Below are positions 25,027-33,185 of a stretch of DNA of 54,006 bases, piece by piece. A program made the translations under genes and the position numbers. Source of the DNA: Erysipelotrichia bacterium (lineage in GTDB: Bacteria > Bacillota_I > Bacilli_A > Erysipelotrichales > Erysipelotrichaceae); assembly GCA_018333955.1 (NCBI GenBank), contig JAGXSD010000044.1, positions 1 through 54,006 of the forward strand, in the 5' to 3' direction. The first letter of the stretch is position 1; the number at the start of each line of letters is the position of its first letter. The notes below the pieces were generated by a model, which saw only the letters and a program-made list of their open reading frames with translations, did not search any database and was not told the DNA's origin.

Positions 25027-26427
25027 TTATTGATTTTCTAGAGCAATTTTTTCGTTTGAATCCGCAATGATTTCAGCAACAGCTTCAGCCACTGTGAGTT
25101 CTCCATCCCAAACAGCTTGTAGAATTGGGCTCATGAATGGGTAGTAAGCAGCATCCATAGCTTTCATTTGTGGGTTGTTAGGAAGTAATAATGCTGGTTC
25201 TGGATAGTTATTAACGAAACCAGTCATGAATTGCGCTTGAACTGAACCTTCAGCTAAAGTAGGAACTAATGCTGATCCATCAACTAGTGAAGGAGCATAT
25301 GAAGAACTATCAACCATAGCTTGGAAGCCTGCTTGGCTATAAACTAAACGTAATAATTCAGTAGCAGCAGAACGATTTTGAGTGTAAGCATTGATTACGA
25401 AACCTTTAGTTTTAACGAAAGGACGTAATGGGTTGCCATTCCATGTAGGCATTGGAGTAATTGCGAAGTTAGCGCCGTTATTAGCAACTGCACCAGCAAC
25501 GTTCATCCAAGTTCCAACTAAACCGAAAGGAGCAGTTTCATCATTTAGAACTGGATCCCATCTCCATCCCATTGCTGAACCAGGAGTAACTTCTCCGGAC
25601 TCTTCAACAGAAACTTGAGCAGCTTTAGCAGCAAGAACGAATTCTAAACCAGCAGCAAATTTAGGATCATCATAACCAGGTTTTGTAGCATCGCCTGTAG
25701 GGAATAATGACCAACCACCAGCTGTTAATGAAGAATATCCAGACCAAGGCTCACCTAATGACATAGGGAATACGATATTAACCGCTTTTCCTTTGTAAGT
25801 AGGACGGTTGCCAATCCAAGAAGTTGAAAGAGCAAAGATTTCTTCAAAAGTATCAACAGCATCAGGAAGTCCATCGCCGTCTGAATCAACTGTGCTAATG
25901 CCTAATGCTTCTAACATAGATAGGTTAACTAAGAAAGCCATACCATCATAAGTCATTGGAGCATAGTGAGTAGCTGTAGCTAAGCTGTTACCAGCTTGGT
26001 AGAATGATTGAATTGAGTTAGCTTTAATAATGTTAGCTAATGCTGAATGAATAGGAAGAATATGAGTATTATTACGAGGAACTTCTCCATCAATAACCAT
26101 GAACACATCTGGATATTCACCTTGTTGTTCTGCTAAAGCGTCAGCAGATCCTTGTGAACCGTTGTTAACGAATTGCACTTTTCCAGCATGTTCTGGATAA
26201 GTTGCATCCCATAACGCGACAATCGCATTACCGAAATCGTCATTGTCAGCACCAAAACGAAGTACTGCATCTTTTTCGATGGCAAAGCGGCCAGTCGTTT
26301 CATCAAAACACACTGTGGTTCCATCTAATTTGTCAACATCACAAGTGTTTTCTGTAGTTCTCGGCGCACATGCTGCTAATGAGCCAGCAACCAATCCTAC
26401 AGCGAGAAGACTAATAAACTTCTTCAT
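25027..26427 (-). CDS. malE: Maltodextrin ABC transporter substrate-binding lipoprotein
   Basis: A 466-residue binding protein. The signal ends in the lipobox LAAC with C20 as lipid anchor. The fold matches family 1 solute-binding proteins: PDVFMVIDG, DGMAFLVNLSMLEALG, and late TKGFVINAYTQNRSAATELL. Residues 181-190 read DSDGDGLPDA, a D-x-D-x-D-G calcium-loop motif rare in well-studied MalE proteins. GGAGGGAAATTTTAC precedes the ATG. It has its own strong promoter inside the operon and a hairpin at its end, consistent with higher expression than the permeases. Confidence 0.9.
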   Translation of the reverse strand: MKKFISLLAVGLVAGSLAACAPRTTENTCDVDKLDGTTVCFDETTGRFAIEKDAVLRFGADNDDFGNAIVALWDATYPEHAGKVQFVNNGSQGSADALAEQQGEYPDVFMVIDGEVPRNNTHILPIHSALANIIKANSIQSFYQAGNSLATATHYAPMTYDGMAFLVNLSMLEALGISTVDSDGDGLPDAVDTFEEIFALSTSWIGNRPTYKGKAVNIVFPMSLGEPWSGYSSLTAGGWSLFPTGDATKPGYDDPKFAAGLEFVLAAKAAQVSVEESGEVTPGSAMGWRWDPVLNDETAPFGLVGTWMNVAGAVANNGANFAITPMPTWNGNPLRPFVKTKGFVINAYTQNRSAATELLRLVYSQAGFQAMVDSSSYAPSLVDGSALVPTLAEGSVQAQFMTGFVNNYPEPALLLPNNPQMKAMDAAYYPFMSPILQAVWDGELTVAEAVAEIIADSNEKIALENQ

Positions 26428-26455
26428 GTAAAATTTCCCTCCTGAAATTTTTCTA

Positions 26456-26473
26456 CTTAATTCGTGAATTAAG
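26456..26473 (-). promoter_or_regulatory. Palindrome in the malE 5' untranslated region
   Basis: CTTAATTC-GT-GAATTAAG is a perfect 8-bp inverted repeat just downstream of the predicted malE start site (near 26474). At the mRNA 5' end it would fold into a hairpin that could protect the transcript from decay; as DNA it could be an operator. Confidence 0.5.
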
Positions 26474-26480
26474 CAAAGAC

Positions 26481-26517
26481 ACTATATCACAAAAATTTCA
26501 CTTTGTAAACGGTTACA
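26481..26517 (-). promoter_or_regulatory. malE promoter with overlapping cre site
   Basis: Minus strand TTTACA (-35, 26504-26509) and TATAGT (-10, 26481-26486) are 17 bases apart. TGTAAACGGTTACA (26504-26517) matches the cre consensus at every fixed position and is nearly palindromic. It covers the -35, so CcpA with HPr-Ser-P, or a LacI-type maltose repressor, would block initiation. The site also includes the stop codon of the DUF1189 gene. Confidence 0.85.
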
Positions 26518-27328
26518 CCTGAATTTGGCGTGTCAGCTTCGTGTACATAAAGATGATTCTTGTAACATACCCAATCGTAAACATGACACTCGCAAGCACA
26601 GAGATGAAGAAGCCTAAAACAGCTGTTGGAAGGGCTGTCCAAAACATAATCATGATCAACATGCCTGTGATTTCTTTAAAAGGAAGCCTAATTCCGCCTT
26701 TGCGCGAGTATAACCACCATATAAGCAAACTAATGATTGATAAATACATCATATATTGAATCGTAATACTCGAATAGATGAACCAAATGTCAGTCGGTAA
26801 TGCCATTAAATCCATGTTTCTTAAGATATTAAGGGCATAAGCTTTAGGGGTAATGTCAAACTCAGGGTTATTCATATCAAGTAAGATTTGATCGAATGAT
26901 TTCTCCCCAAAAATATAACTTCCTTCTAATGTTTGTTCTGGACTTAATGTTACTCGTAGTGAGTCATTAAAGAAAACTATGGATTCGCGATTAAACACTC
27001 TATTTTCATGAGGAAGTAAATAAATCGTATATCGCTCACCTTGAATGACTTGATCCTGGATGGGACATGTCAACACTAAGATAAGATCATCCTCTGAAAC
27101 AAAGGTACAATCACTAGAATTTAAAGCTAAAACAAAGTCTTGAGTGAAGTCTGGAAAATTCGCATCTAAGTATTCTTGATTCACATTAAATCTTCCCACA
27201 ATAAAAGGGAATGCTATCATAATCAAAGAAAAGAATAGTAATATGATTTGCCACCACAATGAAACCGATCGATGCTCAATGATCGATCGGTTCGAAGTAG
27301 CGCTTGAAATAAACGCTTTTAATTTCAT
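26513..27328 (-). CDS. DUF1189 membrane protein of maltodextrin operons (YvdJ-like)
   Basis: A 271-residue protein with one hydrophobic segment near residues 27-45 (WQIILLFFSLIMIAFPFIVG), an extracytoplasmic region of about 110 residues and three more membrane segments at the end. This layout and its place after malG fit DUF1189, whose Bacillus member YvdJ lies in the maltodextrin operon. Function is unknown. Its ATG overlaps the malG stop by one base (TAATG). A role in transporter assembly or transport control is only suggested by gene neighbourhood. Confidence 0.65.
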   Translation of the reverse strand: MKLKAFISSATSNRSIIEHRSVSLWWQIILLFFSLIMIAFPFIVGRFNVNQEYLDANFPDFTQDFVLALNSSDCTFVSEDDLILVLTCPIQDQVIQGERYTIYLLPHENRVFNRESIVFFNDSLRVTLSPEQTLEGSYIFGEKSFDQILLDMNNPEFDITPKAYALNILRNMDLMALPTDIWFIYSSITIQYMMYLSIISLLIWWLYSRKGGIRLPFKEITGMLIMIMFWTALPTAVLGFFISVLASVMFTIGYVTRIIFMYTKLTRQIQV

Positions 27329-28242
27329 TATCCTTTTTCTGCTCCTGAAGTTAAACCATAGACGAGATACTTCTGCATGAAGAATTGAATCACCATAATT
27401 GGAATCGCAATGAGTAATGCACCGGCCATGAATCGTAATGGATTATAGAATAACGTATTAAATGGATCTGTTGTTCTAAAGAGCCATACCGAGACCGTGA
27501 TGTTCTCTGGTTGTAAGAAGCGAGCTTGAAGAATGAAATCTAACCATGGACCCATAAATGCCCCCACAGCTAGGAAACCGATAATAGGTACGATGAGTGG
27601 GAATAAAATTATACGTAAGATTTGCAGTGGCGAAGCGCCATCGATTGCAGCAGCCTCATCAAGTGATTTTGGAATATTACGCATAAATCCACGAACTAAG
27701 AACGTATTGTAAGGAATTGAACCTGCAATATAAATAAGCGCAAGATAATTAGGTCTATTTAAGAATCCAAAGGTTCTAAATAATAGGAATAATGCCACCA
27801 TACCCATAAATGATGGGAACATTTGTAAGACCATCATAGTGAGTAACATCGCTTTTTTACCTTTAAATCGTAAACGAGCAAAAGCATACCCGGTAATTAC
27901 TGAGAATATGGTTACCCCAATGGTATTAAGCACCGCTATTTGGAATGTTCTCACAAAAGCACCTGGGAAATCCGCCATCGCTTGGGCAGGATTTGAGCGA
28001 TACGTGAAGATAAACTCAAAGTTTGCCAATGACCATTTTGATGGATCTGGAATGAGTGGTACTGAAGTTAATAAGTTCCCACGTGTTAAAGCTGCTGAAA
28101 TCATCCAAATGACAGGGACAAGTACTACAGCACTCGCCGCAATGAGCCATAGGTATGAAAGAACTCCGAGTAAAAAATTCGTCACAACATGAATATTTTC
28201 CTTAATAAACTCCACAACTTTCTTAATGTATGCACTCATCAT
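27328..28242 (-). CDS. malG: Maltodextrin ABC transporter permease MalG
   Basis: An importer permease with six predicted membrane segments and the EAA loop DEAAAIDGASPLQILRIILFPLI that docks on the ATPase. The frame begins 5 codons earlier, but GGAGGAGGA lies inside that stretch, so the start is at 28242 (overlapping the malF stop as TAATG) or the adjacent ATG at 28239. RHS ends with the usual VYGLTSGAEKG tail. It pairs with MalF and the MsmX-type ATPase. Confidence 0.92.
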   Translation of the reverse strand: MMSAYIKKVVEFIKENIHVVTNFLLGVLSYLWLIAASAVVLVPVIWMISAALTRGNLLTSVPLIPDPSKWSLANFEFIFTYRSNPAQAMADFPGAFVRTFQIAVLNTIGVTIFSVITGYAFARLRFKGKKAMLLTMMVLQMFPSFMGMVALFLLFRTFGFLNRPNYLALIYIAGSIPYNTFLVRGFMRNIPKSLDEAAAIDGASPLQILRIILFPLIVPIIGFLAVGAFMGPWLDFILQARFLQPENITVSVWLFRTTDPFNTLFYNPLRFMAGALLIAIPIMVIQFFMQKYLVYGLTSGAEKG

Positions 28243-29840
28243 TAATCCTCCTCCCATAAGTTCTTAGATCGGGCTAAGTTAAATACTGAAATCGATCCAA
28301 TAAATAAGAAGATGAGAATTGAGTATACCGAAGCAATGTTATATAACTGAGCATTACTTGCGAATGACAAGTTATAAATCCACGAAATCAGAATATCTGT
28401 TTGCCCTGGCACACCCCCCATAATTCTCATGGACTGTGGAATCGCATCACGAGCAAAGGCTGGTCCCCCTCCTGTAAGGAAGTAAATCGCTCCAAAGTTA
28501 TTAAAGTTAAATGTGAATGTCATGACAATCGCTGGTAATGTTGCTCGCAAAATCAATGGTAATGTAATGCGTTTAAACTGTTGGAAACGCGTTGCGCCAT
28601 CGATTGCCGCAGCTTCATATAAATCCTTTGGTAAGGTTGTTAATACCCCGGTTATAAGCATCATAAAGTATGGAGAACCTAACCATAAGTTCACCGCAAG
28701 CACGACAAACTTCGCTAAGTTACCATTATAATTCGCTGTTAACCAGAAAATGGGATTATCAAGTCGACCTTGAAGTCCAATACTATAAAGGAACGTAGAG
28801 ACTGATTGCATTGAACCTGTCGCATAGAGAAGTTGGTTGGCTAAACCATTAGTATCAAACACGTTTTTGAACACCATGAGTGAAATCATAGCTGGTATCG
28901 CCCATGGCATAATTAAAATTGTTCGCCAGAACTTCTTGCCCTTAACAAATTTACTCTCAATGATAATCGCTTGAATCAAGCCTAAAACATAGACTGTAAA
29001 TGAAGACATGATGGCATACAAGAATGTCCAAGATAGAACACTTAAAAACATTCTTAACCAACCTGGATCACCAACAATTAACTTGAATGTGTCAAAGCCA
29101 ACCCAACGAATAAGTACGTTTGGAATTTGTAAACGATATGTGTAGTTTGTAAATGCAAGTAAGAATGAGAATAAGAATGGCACCAGTGTGAAAAACATAA
29201 TCATCACAAGTGATGGTACTAAAATAATGAAAGGGAACATATCTGTCCAAAGACGTTTGAAATATTTAACCCCTGTTTCAACTTCAGCCCCTGCATTAAT
29301 CTCTTTACGGGTATTGTATGCATCCACAATATTATAGATATAGAATCCTAAAACCACTAAACTAATCACTAAAACAATGAGACCACGTCCAAGTAGAGTC
29401 ACTGAGTTATCTGCACTAAGCCATGGAATATTTCTGTTGAACGTTTCCACAAACTGTCCACGATAAATGCTTTGCCCTACAACTTGACCTAAAGTAAATA
29501 GACCCCATAGTCCATATGAAAAGAATCCACCATAATCTCGAATAAAATAAATCGTTCCCCCTTGATCTGCTGGGAAACGTGCCATTTCATCCAACGCGAA
29601 GAAGTAACCTCCCGTGAATACTTCTACTAGTAAAACAAATAAAAAGATTCCTAAGAATATACTTCCTTTCACCTTTTGTTTGTTTCTAAATTGACCTGCT
29701 CCCATGAAAATCATGGAAAGTATTGCTGACTTCAAGGCATCGGGATGTTTCTTGATATCAATAAGTACTTCCTTAACTACCCTGAAGGGGGTCGATAGAA
29801 AGGTCAATAACTTCGAACTAAGTCGCTTGGAATTCGCCAT
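28242..29840 (-). CDS. malF: Maltodextrin ABC transporter permease MalF, long form
   Basis: 532 residues from the ATG at 29840, which has TAGGAGGAATAAGGTAC upstream; an in-frame start 17 codons earlier would place that site inside the gene. About 200 N-terminal residues with extra hydrophobic segments precede the core permease, as in Gram-positive MalF proteins. The EAA loop reads YEAAAIDGATRFQQFKRITLPLIL. It heads malF-malG-DUF1189-malE and is divergent from the neopullulanase gene. Confidence 0.9.
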   Translation of the reverse strand: MANSKRLSSKLLTFLSTPFRVVKEVLIDIKKHPDALKSAILSMIFMGAGQFRNKQKVKGSIFLGIFLFVLLVEVFTGGYFFALDEMARFPADQGGTIYFIRDYGGFFSYGLWGLFTLGQVVGQSIYRGQFVETFNRNIPWLSADNSVTLLGRGLIVLVISLVVLGFYIYNIVDAYNTRKEINAGAEVETGVKYFKRLWTDMFPFIILVPSLVMIMFFTLVPFLFSFLLAFTNYTYRLQIPNVLIRWVGFDTFKLIVGDPGWLRMFLSVLSWTFLYAIMSSFTVYVLGLIQAIIIESKFVKGKKFWRTILIMPWAIPAMISLMVFKNVFDTNGLANQLLYATGSMQSVSTFLYSIGLQGRLDNPIFWLTANYNGNLAKFVVLAVNLWLGSPYFMMLITGVLTTLPKDLYEAAAIDGATRFQQFKRITLPLILRATLPAIVMTFTFNFNNFGAIYFLTGGGPAFARDAIPQSMRIMGGVPGQTDILISWIYNLSFASNAQLYNIASVYSILIFLFIGSISVFNLARSKNLWEED

Positions 29841-29862
29841 GTACCTTATTCCTCCTAGATTA

Positions 29863-29911
29863 ATTATGACAGTTTCACCAGTTTTTTTCAATTCATTTGT
29901 TAGCGTTTACA
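29863..29911 (-). promoter_or_regulatory. malF promoter and cre site in the divergent region
   Basis: Minus strand TTGAAA (-35, 29886-29891) and CATAAT (-10, 29863-29868) with 17-base spacing serve malF. TGTTAGCGTTTACA (29898-29911) read on the minus strand is TGTAAACGCTAACA, a perfect cre match, just upstream of the -35. It could also affect the divergent gene at 29971, for which TTGACA at 29924-29929 is a possible -35 without a clear -10. Confidence 0.8.
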
Positions 29912-29970
29912 TTCTCAAAGCAATTGACAATTTTCTTATTCTTCTTCACAATAGGGGACGGAGAACAAAT

Positions 29971-31650
29971 ATGAATCAAAGTGCTATTATCCATACAAAT
30001 TCATCCCATATGCAATGTGTCCTTCACAACCGTGATGTCATGCTTAGACTTATGACAGGCAAAGACATTACCCGTGCTCATTGTATTTATGGTGACCCTC
30101 ATGCATGGGTCAAAACAAGTGAAGGACATCGTTGGGAACATGATGTGATTGAAATGGAAAAGGTGGCCGAAACCGCAACCCATTTTATCTTTCAAGTCAC
30201 ATTTACCCCTAAGAATTTCCGTGTTAAATATCATTTCATCGTCTGTGATGAACTTGAATGTGTTCAGTTTGGCGAAGATGGGTTTACTCCAATGAGTGAA
30301 GAAGTCGGTTTATGGAATAATTTTTTCATTCCCTATGTCCACTCTTCAATGGCAGTGAATTCACCCTCATGGGTTAAAGATACAATTTGGTATCAAATTT
30401 TCCCAGATCGCTTTCATAATGGTGAACCTAGTAATGATCCTCCCGAGGTTGTTGATTGGGGAAGTGGCCCTGTCAATAACAAAGTTTCATTCGGAGGAGA
30501 TTTGAAAGGAATAACACTAAAATTAGATTATCTTAAAGATTTAGGTTTTAATGGGATTTACTTAACGCCTATCTTTTCATCCCCTTCAGCTCATAAGTAT
30601 GACACCATTGACTACTTTGAAATTGATCCTTGGTTTGGAACTAAAGAAGATTTAAAAGAACTTGGTTCACAAGCTCATAAACGTGGCATTAAAATCATGC
30701 TTGATGCGGTCTTTAATCACACAGGTCGTCATTTCTTTGCCTTTGACGATGTATTAAAACACAAAGAGAATTCGATTTATAAAGATTGGTTTCATATTAC
30801 TTCATTTGACCCTTTTGAATATGAAACTTTCGCAAGTGCGAAAAACATGCCTAAGATCAACATGTTGAATCAAGAAGCAAGGGATTATTTTGTCTCGGTC
30901 GCGACCTATTGGGTCAAAGAATTTGAGATTGATGGATGGCGATTTGATGTGGCGAATGAAATTGATATGTCATTTTTAAAGGAAGTTCATACCCAAACAC
31001 GCGCACTTAATCCTAATTTGTACCTTTTAGGTGAAATTTGGCATGATGCAACACCATGGCTTAATAATGATGTCTTTGATGGAGTGATGAATTATCCTAC
31101 AGGTCGAGCAATTCTTGATTTCTCGGCAGGTGAACTGGATGCCTTAACCTTTACACAACGCTATTTAAAGACACAAAATAGTGTTCATCCAAATATTCTA
31201 GAGAATATGTTTACCCTTCTTGATTCTCATGATACTCCAAGATTATTTCATCAATTGAAACATGATGAAGTCAAAGTGAAACTCGCATTAAGTTTACTGT
31301 ATTGTTCACCTGGATCAATCTGTGTCTACTATGGTAGTGAAACTCTACTCGATGGAGCACATGATCCAGATAATCGTCGTCCAATGCCTTGGCATGCACT
31401 TAATCATGACTTCATTGACTTCATGACCTCACTTGCCTCTATTCGAAAAAACTATCCTACTATCACACAAGCTCAAGCTTTTGAGTTCGTGTTTGAAGAT
31501 GATTTATTAAAACTGCGCTTTAAACATGAACCGATAGAAGCATGGATAAATATCCAATCCAAGCCAACCTTTGTGAGTGTGGATGATTTGATTACACAAT
31601 CCTTTGTGATTACGTTACCCCCATTAGGAATACTAATTACCCAAGTATAA
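29971..31650 (+). CDS. Neopullulanase / cyclomaltodextrinase / maltogenic amylase (GH13_20 type)
   Basis: 559 residues from the ATG at 29971, preceded by AGGGGACGGAG; the frame is open a further 89 codons upstream but that would run into malF. About 110 N-terminal residues form a CBM34-like domain (VMLRLMTGKDITRAHCIYGD). The barrel has DAVFNHTG, EIDGWRFDVANEID with the nucleophile, YLLGEIWHD with the acid/base and LLDSHDTPR. Region V reads MPKIN, as in the neopullulanase subfamily (MPKLN). It should cut cyclodextrins, pullulan or short maltodextrins in the cytoplasm. Confidence 0.88.
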   Translation: MNQSAIIHTNSSHMQCVLHNRDVMLRLMTGKDITRAHCIYGDPHAWVKTSEGHRWEHDVIEMEKVAETATHFIFQVTFTPKNFRVKYHFIVCDELECVQFGEDGFTPMSEEVGLWNNFFIPYVHSSMAVNSPSWVKDTIWYQIFPDRFHNGEPSNDPPEVVDWGSGPVNNKVSFGGDLKGITLKLDYLKDLGFNGIYLTPIFSSPSAHKYDTIDYFEIDPWFGTKEDLKELGSQAHKRGIKIMLDAVFNHTGRHFFAFDDVLKHKENSIYKDWFHITSFDPFEYETFASAKNMPKINMLNQEARDYFVSVATYWVKEFEIDGWRFDVANEIDMSFLKEVHTQTRALNPNLYLLGEIWHDATPWLNNDVFDGVMNYPTGRAILDFSAGELDALTFTQRYLKTQNSVHPNILENMFTLLDSHDTPRLFHQLKHDEVKVKLALSLLYCSPGSICVYYGSETLLDGAHDPDNRRPMPWHALNHDFIDFMTSLASIRKNYPTITQAQAFEFVFEDDLLKLRFKHEPIEAWINIQSKPTFVSVDDLITQSFVITLPPLGILITQV

Positions 31651-31656
31651 TAAAAG

Positions 31657-31687
31657 AACCTGTTCACACTATTGAGAACAGGTTTTT
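31657..31687. terminator. Terminator between convergent neopullulanase and HD-GYP genes
   Basis: AACCTGTTC (31657-31665) pairs with GAACAGGTT (31676-31684), followed by TTTTT on the plus strand. On the other strand the stem is followed by CTTTTATT, so it may be bidirectional. Confidence 0.9.
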
Positions 31688-31697
31688 GTTTAGTTCA

Positions 31698-33092
31698 CTA
31701 TTTCTTATCAAATTCGAAACCATCGTCTTGAATGACACTTAAACATGCCTCCACAACCATAGCGTCATACTTGATTCCTTTATATCTAATAATTTCATCA
31801 AGAGCAACTTCTATTCCTAATGCTGGTCGATAAGGTCGATGCGATGATATCGCTTCAACCACATCCGCAACGGCTAGGATCTTACTTTCAAGAATGATTT
31901 CATGGTCCTTTAGTCCAAAAGGATAGCCACTCCCATCAAGACGTTCATGGTGTTGAAGAATCATTAATGAAACTTCATGGGGTAAACCAATATCTTTAAT
32001 AATCTCATGCCCTTTTTGTGGATGGGTTTTTACTATCCCCATTTCATATTCATTCAAAACATCGGGTTTACTTAAAATCTCATATGGGATATAAATCTTG
32101 CCAATATCATGAATAATGGATCCCATGTGAATGATCTCCAGTAACTCATGATTAAGTTGCATTTTCTTTGCGATTGCAAGAGCTAATTGATCCACACGTC
32201 GTTGATGCCCTGCGGTATACAAGTCTCTTAGTTCACCGATTTTTGAAATAGCTTGAATTGATTTCATGAGTTGATCAAAAATGCGTTGATTTGCAACAAT
32301 AAGTTTTTCTTGATATTCAATCGTTTCTGTGACATCTTTTGAGATAACCATAATCACTGGTTTTTCGCTAAATTGAACAACTTGAACCTTAAAATCTAGG
32401 ATAGCCTCCCCCACAAAAGAAGGTCTTCGAAACTGGATTTGCTTCTTTTCTAAAACTTCGTTAAATTGAGTATGCCACCATTCTTTCTGCTCTAAAGTGA
32501 GATGCTTCGATTGCATTATGTCTTCATCACTACTGTGATACATACGTCGAATAAAATCAATGGAAGCTTGATTACGATAGATAATATTAAAGTTGGGCAC
32601 ATCGACCATATAAATATGATCACTTGTATTATCCATTACGGCTTTAAACTTCTCATACTCTTCTTGTTTTTGTTTCTGAGATTCAATTAGATTACTTAAA
32701 TCACTGAAAAGGATGATGATTTCGATAATTTTCCCCTCAACAAACATTGGTTTCATGGTAACCCTTAAATGATGTTGTGTGATGGGTGAATCCGTTACAA
32801 ATGTTATTTCCCCTTCTCTTTTTACTCTTTCAAACATGGATATCCAATATTGAGATTGTTGCTTATGCGTAGGAAAAGCATTTTCAACCTTTAACCCTTC
32901 AAATATCTCTATTTGAAAATTTTCTTGAAAGAAAGTTTTTGAATCCTCTCCAAAAGAAGTAAAAAAGTAATCATTCGCATCCACTGTAAATATCGCAACT
33001 TCATTAAAAGTTAGTAATGTCTTGAATCGAATACTGTCTACATTCATAATACTTTGTTTGTTTCTAATAGACTCATTGCTAAAAGTTGTCAT
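31698..33092 (-). CDS. PAS sensor with HD-GYP phosphodiesterase domain
   Basis: 464 residues from the ATG at 33092, which has AGAGGTG upstream; a GTG three codons earlier overlaps that site. The N-terminal half shows two PAS-like segments (FKTLLTFNEVAIFTVDANDYFF and KFKAVMDNTSDHIYMVDVPNFNIIYRN). A coiled coil, QKQKQEEYEKF, precedes the second. The C-terminal half is a full HD-GYP domain: HDIGKIYIP, THPQKGHEII, LQHHERLDGSGYP and ADVVEAISSHRPYRP. HD-GYP enzymes hydrolyse cyclic di-GMP. No membrane segments are visible. No GGDEF cyclase is in the window. Confidence 0.88.
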   Translation of the reverse strand: MTTFSNESIRNKQSIMNVDSIRFKTLLTFNEVAIFTVDANDYFFTSFGEDSKTFFQENFQIEIFEGLKVENAFPTHKQQSQYWISMFERVKREGEITFVTDSPITQHHLRVTMKPMFVEGKIIEIIILFSDLSNLIESQKQKQEEYEKFKAVMDNTSDHIYMVDVPNFNIIYRNQASIDFIRRMYHSSDEDIMQSKHLTLEQKEWWHTQFNEVLEKKQIQFRRPSFVGEAILDFKVQVVQFSEKPVIMVISKDVTETIEYQEKLIVANQRIFDQLMKSIQAISKIGELRDLYTAGHQRRVDQLALAIAKKMQLNHELLEIIHMGSIIHDIGKIYIPYEILSKPDVLNEYEMGIVKTHPQKGHEIIKDIGLPHEVSLMILQHHERLDGSGYPFGLKDHEIILESKILAVADVVEAISSHRPYRPALGIEVALDEIIRYKGIKYDAMVVEACLSVIQDDGFEFDKK

Positions 33093-33110
33093 CCAAAACA
33101 CCTCTAGTCT

Positions 33111-33139
33111 ATAGTACTGAGCGAACCTTAAAATGACAA
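33111..33139 (-). promoter_or_regulatory. Promoter of the PAS/HD-GYP gene
   Basis: Minus strand TTGTCA (-35, 33134-33139) and TACTAT (-10, 33111-33116) have a 17-base spacer. It begins just downstream of the pullulanase terminator, so the gene is transcribed independently. Confidence 0.7.
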
Positions 33140-33159
33140 TGAAATGTCATTTTTTAATA

Positions 33160-33185
33160 AAAAAGCACTGATTCTTATCAGTGCT
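33160..33185 (-). terminator. Terminator of the pullulanase gene
   Basis: AGCACTGAT (33164-33172) and ATCAGTGCT (33177-33185) form a 9-bp stem, followed by T-rich sequence on the minus strand. Confidence 0.9.

Noticed and set aside
29924-29952. TTGACA with CACAAT as the neopullulanase promoter
   Set aside because: Spacing is 17, but the -10 is poor and the start site would lie almost on the ribosome-binding site; I only mention the -35 as possible.
29704-29970. N-terminal extension of the neopullulanase frame
   Set aside because: It runs antisense through the malF start and promoter; the ATG at 29971 has a good ribosome-binding site and begins the CBM34-like domain.
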